Assembly (NCBI RefSeq): GCF_024244095.1 | Contig: NW_026250680.1 | Location: 46,816 to 110,815 of the forward strand | Origin: Nematocida homosporus | Taxonomy: Eukaryota; Microsporidia | Direction: 5' to 3' | Length of the DNA stretch: 64,000 nt | The notes under the pieces: generated by a model | The model's database searches: none | Told to the model about the DNA's origin: nothing | Seen by the model: the letters and a program-made list of their open reading frames with translations, nothing else | Shown: one piece after another, positions 18,901 to 26,332 of the stretch | Layout: each line of letters starts with the position of its first letter | Position numbering within the stretch: position 1 is the stretch's first letter | Program-made: the position numbers and the translations under genes

Positions 18901-19153
18901 TAGAAACGTATCGTTCAACTGTGATTTGTGGCTTCTCAACAGTAAAGACAAAGCCAATCTTCTTCAAGGTCGCAAGCATCTCAGCCGAACTTGGCAACGC
19001 CGGCTGAGTATTTACACTTGTCTGCAATCCATCACCAGATGCCCCAACACCAACACCCAGCCAATACAACCCAAGCCAAATACACATGGTAATTCTACCC
19101 CAATATCTAATTATGTTCAAGCAAGATTCCTTTCTTCTATCTCTACTAATCAT
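15932..19153 (-). CDS. Secreted/membrane LRR-like protein with C-terminal RING finger (family member A)
   Basis: A 1,073-residue protein of a family seen four times in this window. Residues about 10-32 (RYWGRITMCIWLGLYWLGVGVGA) form a signal peptide or anchor. A long body of leucine-rich, LRR-like strands follows without a clean period. Near residue 780-800 is the family block IIRWVSCRFTDLTILQL. A complete RING-HC finger lies at about 910-1000: CSIC, a long acidic insert, CGHTFC-x2-C, and CPEC. RING fingers normally recruit E2 ubiquitin enzymes, so a host- or vacuole-directed E3 role is possible but inferred. The start was moved from TTG (19180) to ATG at 19153. A CC-TTTTTA-GG palindrome lies 62 bases upstream. 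Confidence 0.75.
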   Translation of the reverse strand: MISRDRRKESCLNIIRYWGRITMCIWLGLYWLGVGVGASGDGLQTSVNTQPALPSSAEMLATLKKIGFVFTVEKPQITVERYVSIRLSEPAAAHNSIGTNPPLYVVRYAGLKKLQFTAPVYENADAAMEALNELRKIAIIKTMYCYVLWKPANPELHQINQLILNRVYNVLDCCMTTLCASISLERLEYTSLVDLEACKREALNTIEHAAYGHNNTLDLCGELDGRLPSLITSGIFLWRPLTTVRLLSNAVHDVHLLSQLRLTNDYSLGFAQLPKSVNIDLRVLQTLPYICNAIDISEAGDAKVTLSGLENAIDKHTQIVLKADWDTLLYLAVNNGSDIRVHTIMGLVVELKSLQAMIKADRMSMPDKPRVFATIILSQINSNMPCGPVEQYHEFYNPDTFIKYGIRVDDVQLYYKGGRTDLHATLTLLCSIGALPNMPDEVDETITCNGTDINGIDLEVQGTVEICLDHARLGRLIHEYISQNCMCFCQNIRYTEISITEGEDPRPEEVNILVGKLLSLFHNITAQCIRIWNVHGQHQTTTNFDLNTFKTNANGTEKLLISVDCLFLDNVDPQILYWMLGNYIFTEPTEVHILNQSFANLAVVQVLTLPELSLIKTLVIDDCSDLNELVNYKKPAESEEFSLFRYIEENQREGKSIESLGLHKLSLQLEESLFELHYEALHNLWSYGIIPMGMPFEIYIAWSTAPSLIGLCKKEFILSSVTVVALNADFANCQAMLLNQSNQGQTLEPQEYSIQKNSVEKLVMLFSNGQTLTETDLATIIRWVSCRFTDLTILQLCNLELSANDHHAIASRDYCIRGLDKLTSIQIEDISSRPHTYIELIIRPYHISLLATATNLRPEFTAVSHATLSRLFSQGEQLKTLVPTNMGTKASLEMIKKHLLTNQKTKKNIECSICYDKLFVSTVDDVDGDKCLKDEENKDDADGEPSAKKPRNESTVPETKFTTLCYFKCGHTFCDRCAVNWFDEWPSKNCPECREEGVYLDIHYLVGVPLSNFVVLQDNINTNPLSINCQYLKDLACHDGYIYFYIAYNDIIDLSTELGRKATYDDPHQLYVI

Positions 19154-19214
19154 GCTAACTGAAAGCTCTCCGTTAATCAAAATCTTAAAAATGAAACCAC
19201 CAACCCACCGCCAA

Positions 19215-19230
19215 TTTCCTTTTTAGGAAA
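19215..19230. promoter_or_regulatory. CArG/Mcm1-like palindrome upstream of RING protein A
   Basis: TTTCC-TTTTTA-GGAAA, a strict CC(A/T)6GG box with symmetric TTT/AAA flanks, 62 bases upstream of the gene A ATG. Its form equals the fungal MADS-box (Mcm1) site. Similar boxes precede two other secreted-protein genes here. Confidence 0.55.
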
Positions 19231-19555
19231 TAATACTAACTCTAGTACTCATGGATAGAAATATTTCCGATGAGCAATACAAATTCCAGTATGGCATACC
19301 TTGATACGACATAGTCAGCCATTTATTGAATGTAGGCGATGATGAATGCGAAAATAACATCATACTCATCTAGGTCTCATTAGCATTTGATTTGATATAA
19401 TTCAAATTCTCTACTAGCCCAATCAAAATCCACGCCTAGTTCCTAGAGATACATACATACTGGTCCTTCTAAGCCAAAATTAATTGGCACAACTACATCA
19501 CCATCCCCTCTAATCTCCCATAACAACCCAATACTAACACCACATAAGATAAGTT

Positions 19556-19641
19556 GATGTAAAGTGATGTGTGGTGTGGTGTGGTGTGGTGTGGTGTAGT
19601 GTGGTGTGGTGATGTAATGTAAAGTGATGTAAAGTGATGTA
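19556..19641. repeat. GTGGT microsatellite
   Basis: About eight near-perfect GTGGT units flanked by GATGTAAAGT repeats. Noncoding; likely polymorphic. Confidence 0.85.
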
Positions 19642-19737
19642 TATACTATCTACTCATTAACATCTAACTTAACTCAACTTAATCTAACTCAATACCAACC
19701 CAACTTAACTTAACTCAATTCAATATTCTTTTATTCT

Positions 19738-19800
19738 CTCTATCCTATCCTATCCTATTCTATCCTAACATAACCTAACCTATCCTATCCTAACCTAATA
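19738..19800. repeat. CCTAT/CCTAA pentamer-rich tract
   Basis: Interspersed CCTAT and CCTAA units. It looks telomere-like at first glance but is short, irregular and internal. Confidence 0.6.
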
Positions 19801-19810
19801 CTAACCCATT

Positions 19811-19820
19811 ATGACGTCAT
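19811..19820. promoter_or_regulatory. ATF/CREB-type palindrome ATGACGTCAT
   Basis: A perfect 10-base bZIP palindrome, 657 bases upstream of the gene A ATG and 165 bases beyond the Hsp70 stop. Two more intergenic copies occur at 22917 and 42748. Confidence 0.4.
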
Positions 19821-19985
19821 ATACAGTTATAACATCATGTAACTTATCAAATTAAGTGCTATATCAAATACCAACTCAACACCAACTACTAACACCAACC
19901 AAATACCATATCAAACACCAACCAAATACCATATCAAAACCAACACCAAATCAAAACCAAATCAACTTAACCCAATTTCAATTTA

Positions 19986-21872
19986 TTAGTTAACCTCTTC
20001 CACCGTGGGACCTCCGGCTCCTGCTTGGGCTCCAGCTGCTCCGCCGGCCGTTTGTTGCAACAAGGGCGTACAGATAGCTTCTATCTCGCTCTTCTTAGCC
20101 ACATACTCCTCAACCGTACGATCTAAAGGTGAACTGCGCTCCTTCAACCACTTCTCAGCCGCCTCCAAGCACGCATTGATCTGAGTTTGAGCACCAGCTT
20201 CCACTCCCTTAGCCATCTCCCTTACCTGGTAGATGTAAACATCAATATCCGAATAACTCTGAATAATCTCCTTATTCTTATCATCTTGAGCCTTGTTCCT
20301 AATCGCATCTTCTTGCATACGCTTAATCTCATTCTGATCATTAATAGTCTTCTCCTTAGTAATAGTAATCTCCTTCTTACCACCCGATGAATTCTCAGTC
20401 GCCGAAACAGATAAGATACCGTTAGAATCAACACTACAAGAAACAACAATCTCCGGTTTACCCCGAGGAGCAGGAGGAATACCTTCCAGTAAAAATTCAC
20501 CCAATCTATGATTATCTTTAACCATAGATCTCTCTCCTTCATAAATAACAATACTAACTGAAGTCTGATTATCAGAATAAGTACTAAAAGTCTGCGTCTT
20601 ATTAGTAGGAATAGTAGTATTCTTAGGCACAATCGGGGCAAAGACTCCACCAGCCGTCTCAATACCAATAGATAAGGGAACAACATCCAAAAGCAAAAGA
20701 TCAGAATTAGCCCCTTCTCCATCACCAGATAAAGCACCCGCTTGAATAGCAGCACCCTGAGCAACTACTTCATCCGGATGCACACTCTTATTCAATGGTT
20801 TACCCCCAAAGTAATCAGAAAGCATCTTCTGGACCTTAGGAATACGCGTTGAACCTCCCACTAGAATTACTTCAGCAATCTCATTCTTACTCAACCGAGA
20901 AGAAGCTAAAGTCTTCTCTACACAAGGAATCAACTGATCAAAGTACTCCTTACAGATCATCTCAAACATAGTACGAGTTACAGTATAACATAAATCTTCA
21001 CCCTTATAGAAAGAATCAATCATTAACTGAGTAGAAGTAGAGACAGATAAGTACTTCTTAGCCGTTTCAATTTGGGCCTTCAATCGACCCATTGGTTTAC
21101 CCTTAAGATCTTCCACCTTAATATTCTTCTCCTTAGCAAACTGCTTAGCATAATACTCACATAATTTGTTATCTAAATCAGATCCACCTAAATGAGTATT
21201 ACCACCCGTTGCTTTTACTTCAAACAGATTATCATCTAAAGTCAAAATACTAACATCAAAAGTACCACCGCCAAAATCAAAAACAAGAATGTTCTTTTCC
21301 TGATTAGATTTCTGATCAATACCATAAGCAACAGCTGCTGCAGTAGGTTCATTAATAATTCTAAGTACTTCTAATCCGGCTAAAGTAGCTGCTTCCTTAG
21401 TTAACTCCCTTTGGTTGTTCTGGAAGTAAGCTGGGACTGTAACAACGGCCTTAGTAACTGGACCTCCTAAATACTCTTCAGCACATTCCTTTAAGTACTT
21501 AAGGAGTTTAGAACTGATTTGTTCTGGGTAGAATTCTTGTTGGGTTCCTTTGACATTAATAACTATCTTAGGACGGTTACCTGCACTGATTACTTTAAAA
21601 GGCCAATGTTTGATATCTTCTTGGACAACTGAATCATTGAATTCCATTCCGATAAGTCTTTTTGCATCGTAGATAGTGTTGGCTGGGTCGTTTTTGATAT
21701 TATTAGCGGCTGCTTCGCCAAAGATGACTTCATTAGGAGTAAAGCCAATGATAGAAGGAGTAGTTCGGCCTCCGATCTTATTAACGATAATTTCTGGCTT
21801 ACCATTTTGCATGACGGCCATACAAGAGTTAGTAGTACCTAAGTCAATACCGATTGCGTATTCTTTCTGCAT
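19986..21872 (-). CDS. Cytosolic Hsp70 chaperone, C-terminus EEVN
   Basis: A 628-residue ATP-dependent chaperone. The nucleotide-binding domain begins IGIDLGTTNSC and includes VFDFGGGTFDVSIL and the ILVGGSTRIPKVQ signature. The substrate domain follows, and the lid ends in a Gly/Ala-rich linker and EEVN. There is no signal peptide or ER retention tail, so it is cytosolic/nuclear (Ssa type). Most such proteins end in EEVD, which docks TPR co-chaperones; here the last residue is asparagine. A perfect heat-shock element and a TATA box lie just upstream, and a Zuotin-type J-protein is at 49.6 kb. The identification is certain. Confidence 0.96.
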   Translation of the reverse strand: MQKEYAIGIDLGTTNSCMAVMQNGKPEIIVNKIGGRTTPSIIGFTPNEVIFGEAAANNIKNDPANTIYDAKRLIGMEFNDSVVQEDIKHWPFKVISAGNRPKIVINVKGTQQEFYPEQISSKLLKYLKECAEEYLGGPVTKAVVTVPAYFQNNQRELTKEAATLAGLEVLRIINEPTAAAVAYGIDQKSNQEKNILVFDFGGGTFDVSILTLDDNLFEVKATGGNTHLGGSDLDNKLCEYYAKQFAKEKNIKVEDLKGKPMGRLKAQIETAKKYLSVSTSTQLMIDSFYKGEDLCYTVTRTMFEMICKEYFDQLIPCVEKTLASSRLSKNEIAEVILVGGSTRIPKVQKMLSDYFGGKPLNKSVHPDEVVAQGAAIQAGALSGDGEGANSDLLLLDVVPLSIGIETAGGVFAPIVPKNTTIPTNKTQTFSTYSDNQTSVSIVIYEGERSMVKDNHRLGEFLLEGIPPAPRGKPEIVVSCSVDSNGILSVSATENSSGGKKEITITKEKTINDQNEIKRMQEDAIRNKAQDDKNKEIIQSYSDIDVYIYQVREMAKGVEAGAQTQINACLEAAEKWLKERSSPLDRTVEEYVAKKSEIEAICTPLLQQTAGGAAGAQAGAGGPTVEEVN

Positions 21873-21891
21873 GGCCGCTAAAAAAAGCAGA

Positions 21892-21900
21892 GTTTATATA
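21892..21900 (-). promoter_or_regulatory. TATA box of Hsp70
   Basis: Read on the minus strand this is TATATAAAC, about 20 bases upstream of the ATG and 10 bases downstream of the heat-shock element. The spacing suggests a very short 5' leader. Confidence 0.65.
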
Positions 21901-21910
21901 CGTTTAAAGT

Positions 21911-21928
21911 TTCTGGAAAATTCCAGAA
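21911..21928. promoter_or_regulatory. Heat-shock element of Hsp70
   Basis: TTCTGGAAAATTCCAGAA: four alternating TTC/GAA units, each separated by exactly two bases, 39-56 bases upstream of the Hsp70 ATG. This is a textbook binding site for the Hsf1 trimer. Confidence 0.88.
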
Positions 21929-22139
21929 TAATTGGGGTTGCTATTAGTATTGTGTTAGTATTGAGGTGGTATTGTATTAAGTTGTATTAGATTGAGTTAG
22001 TATGTGGTTAGTATGTGGTTAGTATGGGGTTAGTATTGGGTGGGTTTGGGGTTAGTATTGGGTGGGTATTGGGTGGTAAGACGAAATGAAGTAGACTTCA
22101 ACTGGAGTAGGACTTCAGTTGCAATTATTTTTTCGGGTG

Positions 22140-22766
22140 ATGTGTGACCGGGAGGAGTTGCGGCAGTTATGGTTGTGTCAGAAGACGATTTACCAGATGA
22201 TGAAGGATAGAGGACATATTGTGGCTGATAGTGATTTAGAGATGGGTTTGGAGGAATTTAAGAATGCTTATCCTTCTTTAGTTATGACTGGGAATAAACA
22301 TGCTTTATCTATGTTGTTTCAGCATAGTACTCAGCCGGGTAAGCAGTTGTTTGTCTTCTTCCCAGATAGTGCTTACTTTAAGGCTAAAGATGTGAAGGTT
22401 TATATTTCGACTTTAGGTAAACAGAATATTCATAATGGGATTATTGTTTGTAAAGATACGTTAAAGGCTCATAGTTTGAAGGCTTTAGATGAGGCGAGGA
22501 AGGAGTATAACTTAGAGTTGTTTTATATTCGGGAGTTATTGTTTAACGTAAGTAGACATCAAGATGTACCACAACATATTCTATTGAGTGAAGAGGAGAA
22601 GCAAGTAGTCCTGAAAGAAAGGAAAGTTAGTGAGGCTCAGTTGAAGAAGATTGCAGCTGATGATCCGGTTAATAGGTACTATGCTGGTAAACGGGGACAA
22701 ATGTATCGGATTATTAGAAATTCAGAGACGGCTGGAGTAGCCGTAGAATATCGAGTGGTAGAATGA
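22140..22766 (+). CDS. RPB5: RNA polymerase I/II/III shared subunit Rpb5
   Basis: A 208-residue protein, the usual length of Rpb5/RPABC1. The N-terminal jaw domain includes LWLCQKTIYQMMKDRGH and LFVFFPDSAYFK. The C-terminal assembly domain (about 135-208) is strongly conserved: HILLSEEEKQVVL, DDPVNRYYAGKRGQMYRIIR and SETAGVAVEYRVV. It is shared by all three nuclear RNA polymerases. The start was moved from TTG at 22119 to ATG at 22140, which fits the family N-terminus. It lies divergent from Hsp70, with the heat-shock element in the roughly 270-base gap. Confidence 0.95.
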   Translation: MCDREELRQLWLCQKTIYQMMKDRGHIVADSDLEMGLEEFKNAYPSLVMTGNKHALSMLFQHSTQPGKQLFVFFPDSAYFKAKDVKVYISTLGKQNIHNGIIVCKDTLKAHSLKALDEARKEYNLELFYIRELLFNVSRHQDVPQHILLSEEEKQVVLKERKVSEAQLKKIAADDPVNRYYAGKRGQMYRIIRNSETAGVAVEYRVVE

Positions 22767-23342
22767 AGTAAGGTGGGGTTTGGTTTAGTGGGGTGGAGTG
22801 TGGAGAGGTTTGGTTTAGTGGGGTTTGGTAGAGGTGAGATAAGTGAATAAACAGTTTAAGTTAAGTTATTGTAGTGCCATAAACCTAATCTAAACCTAAT
22901 ATAAACCTAACTCAATATGACGTCATCTTATTTCAACTCATATTTACTTAATAAAAGACACCACTTATTTCATTGGGTTAGTTGAGTGTTAGTTGAGTAT
23001 TGAGTTAGTATTTGACTTTGTTTAGGTGGTATTTGGCGTAGTTTAGGTGGTATTTGACTTAGTTTAGGTGGTATCAAGTTAATATTAAATTGAATCGAAA
23101 ATTAGATTTGATTTGATTTGATGGTGTATTGCGATTAGATGGGATTGGGTTGGGGAGGGGATTGGGTTAGTATTTGCTGGGAATGGATGGATTGGGGGTG
23201 GTTTTGGTTGGGATTAGTGGGGATGGATGGTTTGTATGGAATGGAGTTGGGCTGGGGTAGAGAGTGGTTGAAATGGGATGGGGAAGGAGAGGTTCAGGGT
23301 TAGTGAGTGTTGGTGGTTTAGTATCTAGCTTTTTTCAAAAGT
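22767..23342. other. Intergenic, 576 bases, G+T-rich, with a CRE palindrome
   Basis: No gene seen. It holds GGTTTAGTGGGG repeats (22770-22830), an ATGACGTCAT palindrome (22917-22926), and a purine/G-rich tract of GGATTGGG and GGATGG words (23130-23300) leading to gene B. Confidence 0.65.
22917..22926. promoter_or_regulatory. ATF/CREB-type palindrome ATGACGTCAT
   Basis: A perfect bZIP palindrome 417 bases upstream of RING/LRR protein B and 150 bases after the Rpb5 stop. Its role is unknown. Confidence 0.4.
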
Positions 23343-25769
23343 ATGGAGTTTGGTATCTTTGGGAGAGGAAGAAGTGGGCTTTGGCGAATTGTGCTGGTGT
23401 TTGGTGGAGTTTTGGTGGGTTTGGAGTTGGTGAGTGGCTCGGATATCTCGAGTTGGATTAATGATTGGCTGTATGAACAGTCGGGTTCAAGTAGGTCTAG
23501 TTCGACGGGAACGGTAGGTAGCGATTCTGAATGGGAGTCGAGAGTAACGGGTATTATGGAGAGTGCGGCGTACCAGAAAGATCCTAATCATGTACTTAAG
23601 GCTACTAAGGTGCTGACTTTCGAGATTGATAGCCAATGTAGAAATACGTTGAACGACCCGAGAAATTCTGGTGGTAATTTGACGATTGACTTGACTCTGA
23701 AGATGGCGGAGGTTCAAAGGGCACTTAGACACTTTTATAATACGGGTAATAGGATTGCTGATCCCCATCCTTTTGATTGTGTAACGATTATTGGTAATGT
23801 AAGAGATAAACACAAGGCTATTGTTGAGACCTTTAAAGAAGTAATGACTGTTTTTGAATACTTCTATACGTCTAAATCCTTAATACTTGATTGGATTATG
23901 ATTTATCCGACTGATTCAGGGCAATATCCGACACTGGCTCCTAGATCGAGACTGTTTGAGGCTAAGCTTGAGACGATCACTTTTATTAGTACGACTGAGC
24001 GTCTTATTCGTATGGTTATACAACAGTACGAATTTATCAAACCAGTTAATATCGCTCTAATGGATGGCGCTTTGATTAATGAACCGGATGTGGTTGCGAC
24101 TATAGCTAATCCGCGGTGGGCTGGATTGCTTGAGCTTATTTTAGAGAAACCGTCGCTGCTGGGGCCTATCAATGGACTATCCCTCGCTTTGGAGGATGCT
24201 ATTCGTGAGTGTTTAGACTTCAATCAGACGAGGGGGCCAATTCCTGCTTTTAATTTGGATGCATTGCTTAAATACCAGACCCTTATGGCCTTTGAGATAT
24301 TTGTTCCATCTTTAGCTACGATGCCTACGATTAAGGATATAGTAGCGGGATTTGAGTGCTTTTTCGACAATAGTTGTTGCCGGATAGCGATCTTCTCTTT
24401 AGACCTGCTGAATAAGCATATGACTAAGATGCTAAAATGGACTACATGGTGGTATCGATTTCAAAGACCGCGTCGCTTAGTGTTTGTTTTTCACAGCAAA
24501 CACACTGTACTCTCTTTTAAGGAATACCGGACCTTGCTAACTTGGGCATACATTAGTTTTCCGAACTTACTTAATCTTTCAATTGTTAATGGTGAAATAT
24601 CTCCGGGTGATTATGCTAAGGCTAGCCAGGTAGTGTTGGTTGGATATGAGCCGGTGCAGAAAGTTAAAGATACTAGTCATTATCTGCGACGTGAGAAGGA
24701 ACTTGGCCCAACTAGATCGAATGATAGTCAATGTAATTCACAGATCAGAATTAAGTTTGTGCCGTATACTGGACTTGAAACCTTCTCTAGCCCTGATCAA
24801 TGCAATCTTATTAATATCACACCGTCAAATCATAGAGTTCTTACTCGTGTCGCCCTGGACATAAATCCTAAACTAGCGGCGAGAGTTGTTGGCTTGATTT
24901 TGTCCCTGGATATTATTCTCGCTATACAACTGATGGGATTACAGGCGCAGGCTTTTCTTGGACTGGCTGGGATGTTTCCGGCTTATTCGATTATGGAGTA
25001 TCTTGATCGGATAAGCAACTATTTTGGACCCACTAGCAAATGGGACCTCTGTGGCACCCGAGTAACTATATGCCACCATTGTGCTCTGTCTAGTTCTGAT
25101 AGGGGAGATAGTACAAGTCCAGTTGGCCATACTATTCCTAGTATTCTTCTGCCTTGTGGTGGAATTCTTTGTTATAAGTGTTTAAAGTCGACAGGCTTTC
25201 AACACTGTCCCCATTGTAACTTGGTGCTAGATCAAAGTTCCGAACGGCCTTTCGTGGTATATATGTTGCGGCTAGATCAGTCCTCTAATTGTTCACGCCC
25301 TGTGCCTATCGTCCGATCTTTCATAGGGTCCCCAACAATTGCTGTGCAAATGCAACTGGACGATCTTCATCCGAACTCGCACTTTTACCACTGCCAACGC
25401 TGTTTATTGGATCGAGGGGATGGACCACTTAAATATTGTCCTAGTACAATTGACTACCCGGTAGATATGATTTGCGAAGTAGGATCTTATCTATGTCAGA
25501 AAGAAGCCCAGCGCGATAGTAGTGACAAGGGCGATCTAGAGCTTACTTCATTAGCACGAGCCATTGCTAAGAATCCTATGTTTAGGTCGGTAACGAGGAC
25601 CTACAAACCAGCCAAAGAGCAGCAAAGAGATAATGTCCATAAAAGAGCACAACCTGTCGAACCTAATAAGAATAGGACTTCTAATCCCAATGAAGCTACG
25701 CTTTATGTGTTTGGAATGATATTACTCTGTTATTTATTCCGCCTGGCCTACTGCTACATAATCGAATGA
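23343..25769 (+). CDS. Membrane LRR-like protein with degenerate RING-like finger (family member B)
   Basis: An 808-residue protein. Residues about 10-28 (LWRIVLVFGGVLVGLELVSG) form a signal peptide. An LRR-like body follows, with the family block LLTWAYISFPNLLNLSI (about 398-415). At about 576-622 a RING-like finger reads CHHC, then PCGGILC-x2-C, then CPHC. The histidine expected two residues after the third cysteine is glycine, so one zinc site should be weakened. A second Cys cluster (CQRC near 690) follows. The C-terminus carries a hydrophobic segment (LYVFGMILLCYLFRLAYCYII) that could anchor the protein. Related in layout to A and D. Function unknown. Confidence 0.7.
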   Translation: MEFGIFGRGRSGLWRIVLVFGGVLVGLELVSGSDISSWINDWLYEQSGSSRSSSTGTVGSDSEWESRVTGIMESAAYQKDPNHVLKATKVLTFEIDSQCRNTLNDPRNSGGNLTIDLTLKMAEVQRALRHFYNTGNRIADPHPFDCVTIIGNVRDKHKAIVETFKEVMTVFEYFYTSKSLILDWIMIYPTDSGQYPTLAPRSRLFEAKLETITFISTTERLIRMVIQQYEFIKPVNIALMDGALINEPDVVATIANPRWAGLLELILEKPSLLGPINGLSLALEDAIRECLDFNQTRGPIPAFNLDALLKYQTLMAFEIFVPSLATMPTIKDIVAGFECFFDNSCCRIAIFSLDLLNKHMTKMLKWTTWWYRFQRPRRLVFVFHSKHTVLSFKEYRTLLTWAYISFPNLLNLSIVNGEISPGDYAKASQVVLVGYEPVQKVKDTSHYLRREKELGPTRSNDSQCNSQIRIKFVPYTGLETFSSPDQCNLINITPSNHRVLTRVALDINPKLAARVVGLILSLDIILAIQLMGLQAQAFLGLAGMFPAYSIMEYLDRISNYFGPTSKWDLCGTRVTICHHCALSSSDRGDSTSPVGHTIPSILLPCGGILCYKCLKSTGFQHCPHCNLVLDQSSERPFVVYMLRLDQSSNCSRPVPIVRSFIGSPTIAVQMQLDDLHPNSHFYHCQRCLLDRGDGPLKYCPSTIDYPVDMICEVGSYLCQKEAQRDSSDKGDLELTSLARAIAKNPMFRSVTRTYKPAKEQQRDNVHKRAQPVEPNKNRTSNPNEATLYVFGMILLCYLFRLAYCYIIE

Positions 25770-26332
25770 GATGGTCAGAGTTAACTATTAAGCACCACCA
25801 GTCTTGACCAAATTCAATAAACACTGTCCAATGTCTACTTCATTGGGTTAGTATTGGATACTAGCCCAAAAGTATAAAACCAAACTTAACCCATCAATAT
25901 TTCATTTCGGTAGACATAATTTGGAGTTTAAGATGGGAAAATCAATGACCATAGAGATAAGGTACAAATAAAGAAGTAGTGATAAAGTAGAGATAAGGTA
26001 GAGACAACGTACAAATAAAGAAGTAGAGATAAAGTATAGATAAAGTACAAATGAAGAAGTATAGATGAAAGATAAGAGACGTATAAATGAAGCACAAGTA
26101 AAGGTCAAATAAGCAACCCAATTCAATCTTAACCTAATCTTACCTCAACTCAATTCAATTATAACTCAACTCAATTCAAACCCAATCCAAACCCAATCTT
26201 ACCTCAACACAACACAACACAACTCAACCTAATACCAACTTAATATCACTTTAAATTGCTAATTGACTAACCAGGTAGACTAAATGGGATATATTGTACT
26301 AGGCCTTTTAATAATCAAGTATTGGGTTAGTA
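25770..26332. other. Intergenic, 563 bases
   Basis: No convincing gene. It holds a purine-rich tandem repeat (25955-26105), then A+C-rich words. The STT3 ATG at 26333 is directly preceded by GGGTTAGTA, one of the common intergenic words. Confidence 0.6.
25955..26105. repeat. Purine-rich degenerate tandem repeat
   Basis: Imperfect copies of AGATAAAGTACAAATAAAGAAGT, about 25-30 bases per unit. Its complement reads as a short hydrophobic frame, which I regard as accidental. Confidence 0.7.

Larger units (their letters stand above)
19154..19985. other. Intergenic, 832 bases, with CArG-like box, CRE palindrome and microsatellites
   Basis: It lies upstream of gene A and downstream of Hsp70. It holds the CArG-like box (19215), a GTGGT microsatellite (19556), CCTAT-rich repeats (19738-19800), an ATGACGTCAT palindrome (19811) and A+C-rich words to the Hsp70 stop. 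No gene seen. Confidence 0.65.

Noticed and set aside
19738..19800. Telomere-like CCTAA/CCTAT repeats
   Set aside because: Irregular, about 60 bases, in the middle of gene-dense DNA on both sides; a telomere would be long and terminal.
25902..26126. Hydrophobic 74-residue frame on the minus strand
   Set aside because: It is the complement of a purine-rich tandem repeat (AGATAAAGTACAAATAAAG); the Leu/Tyr/Ser composition follows from the repeat.
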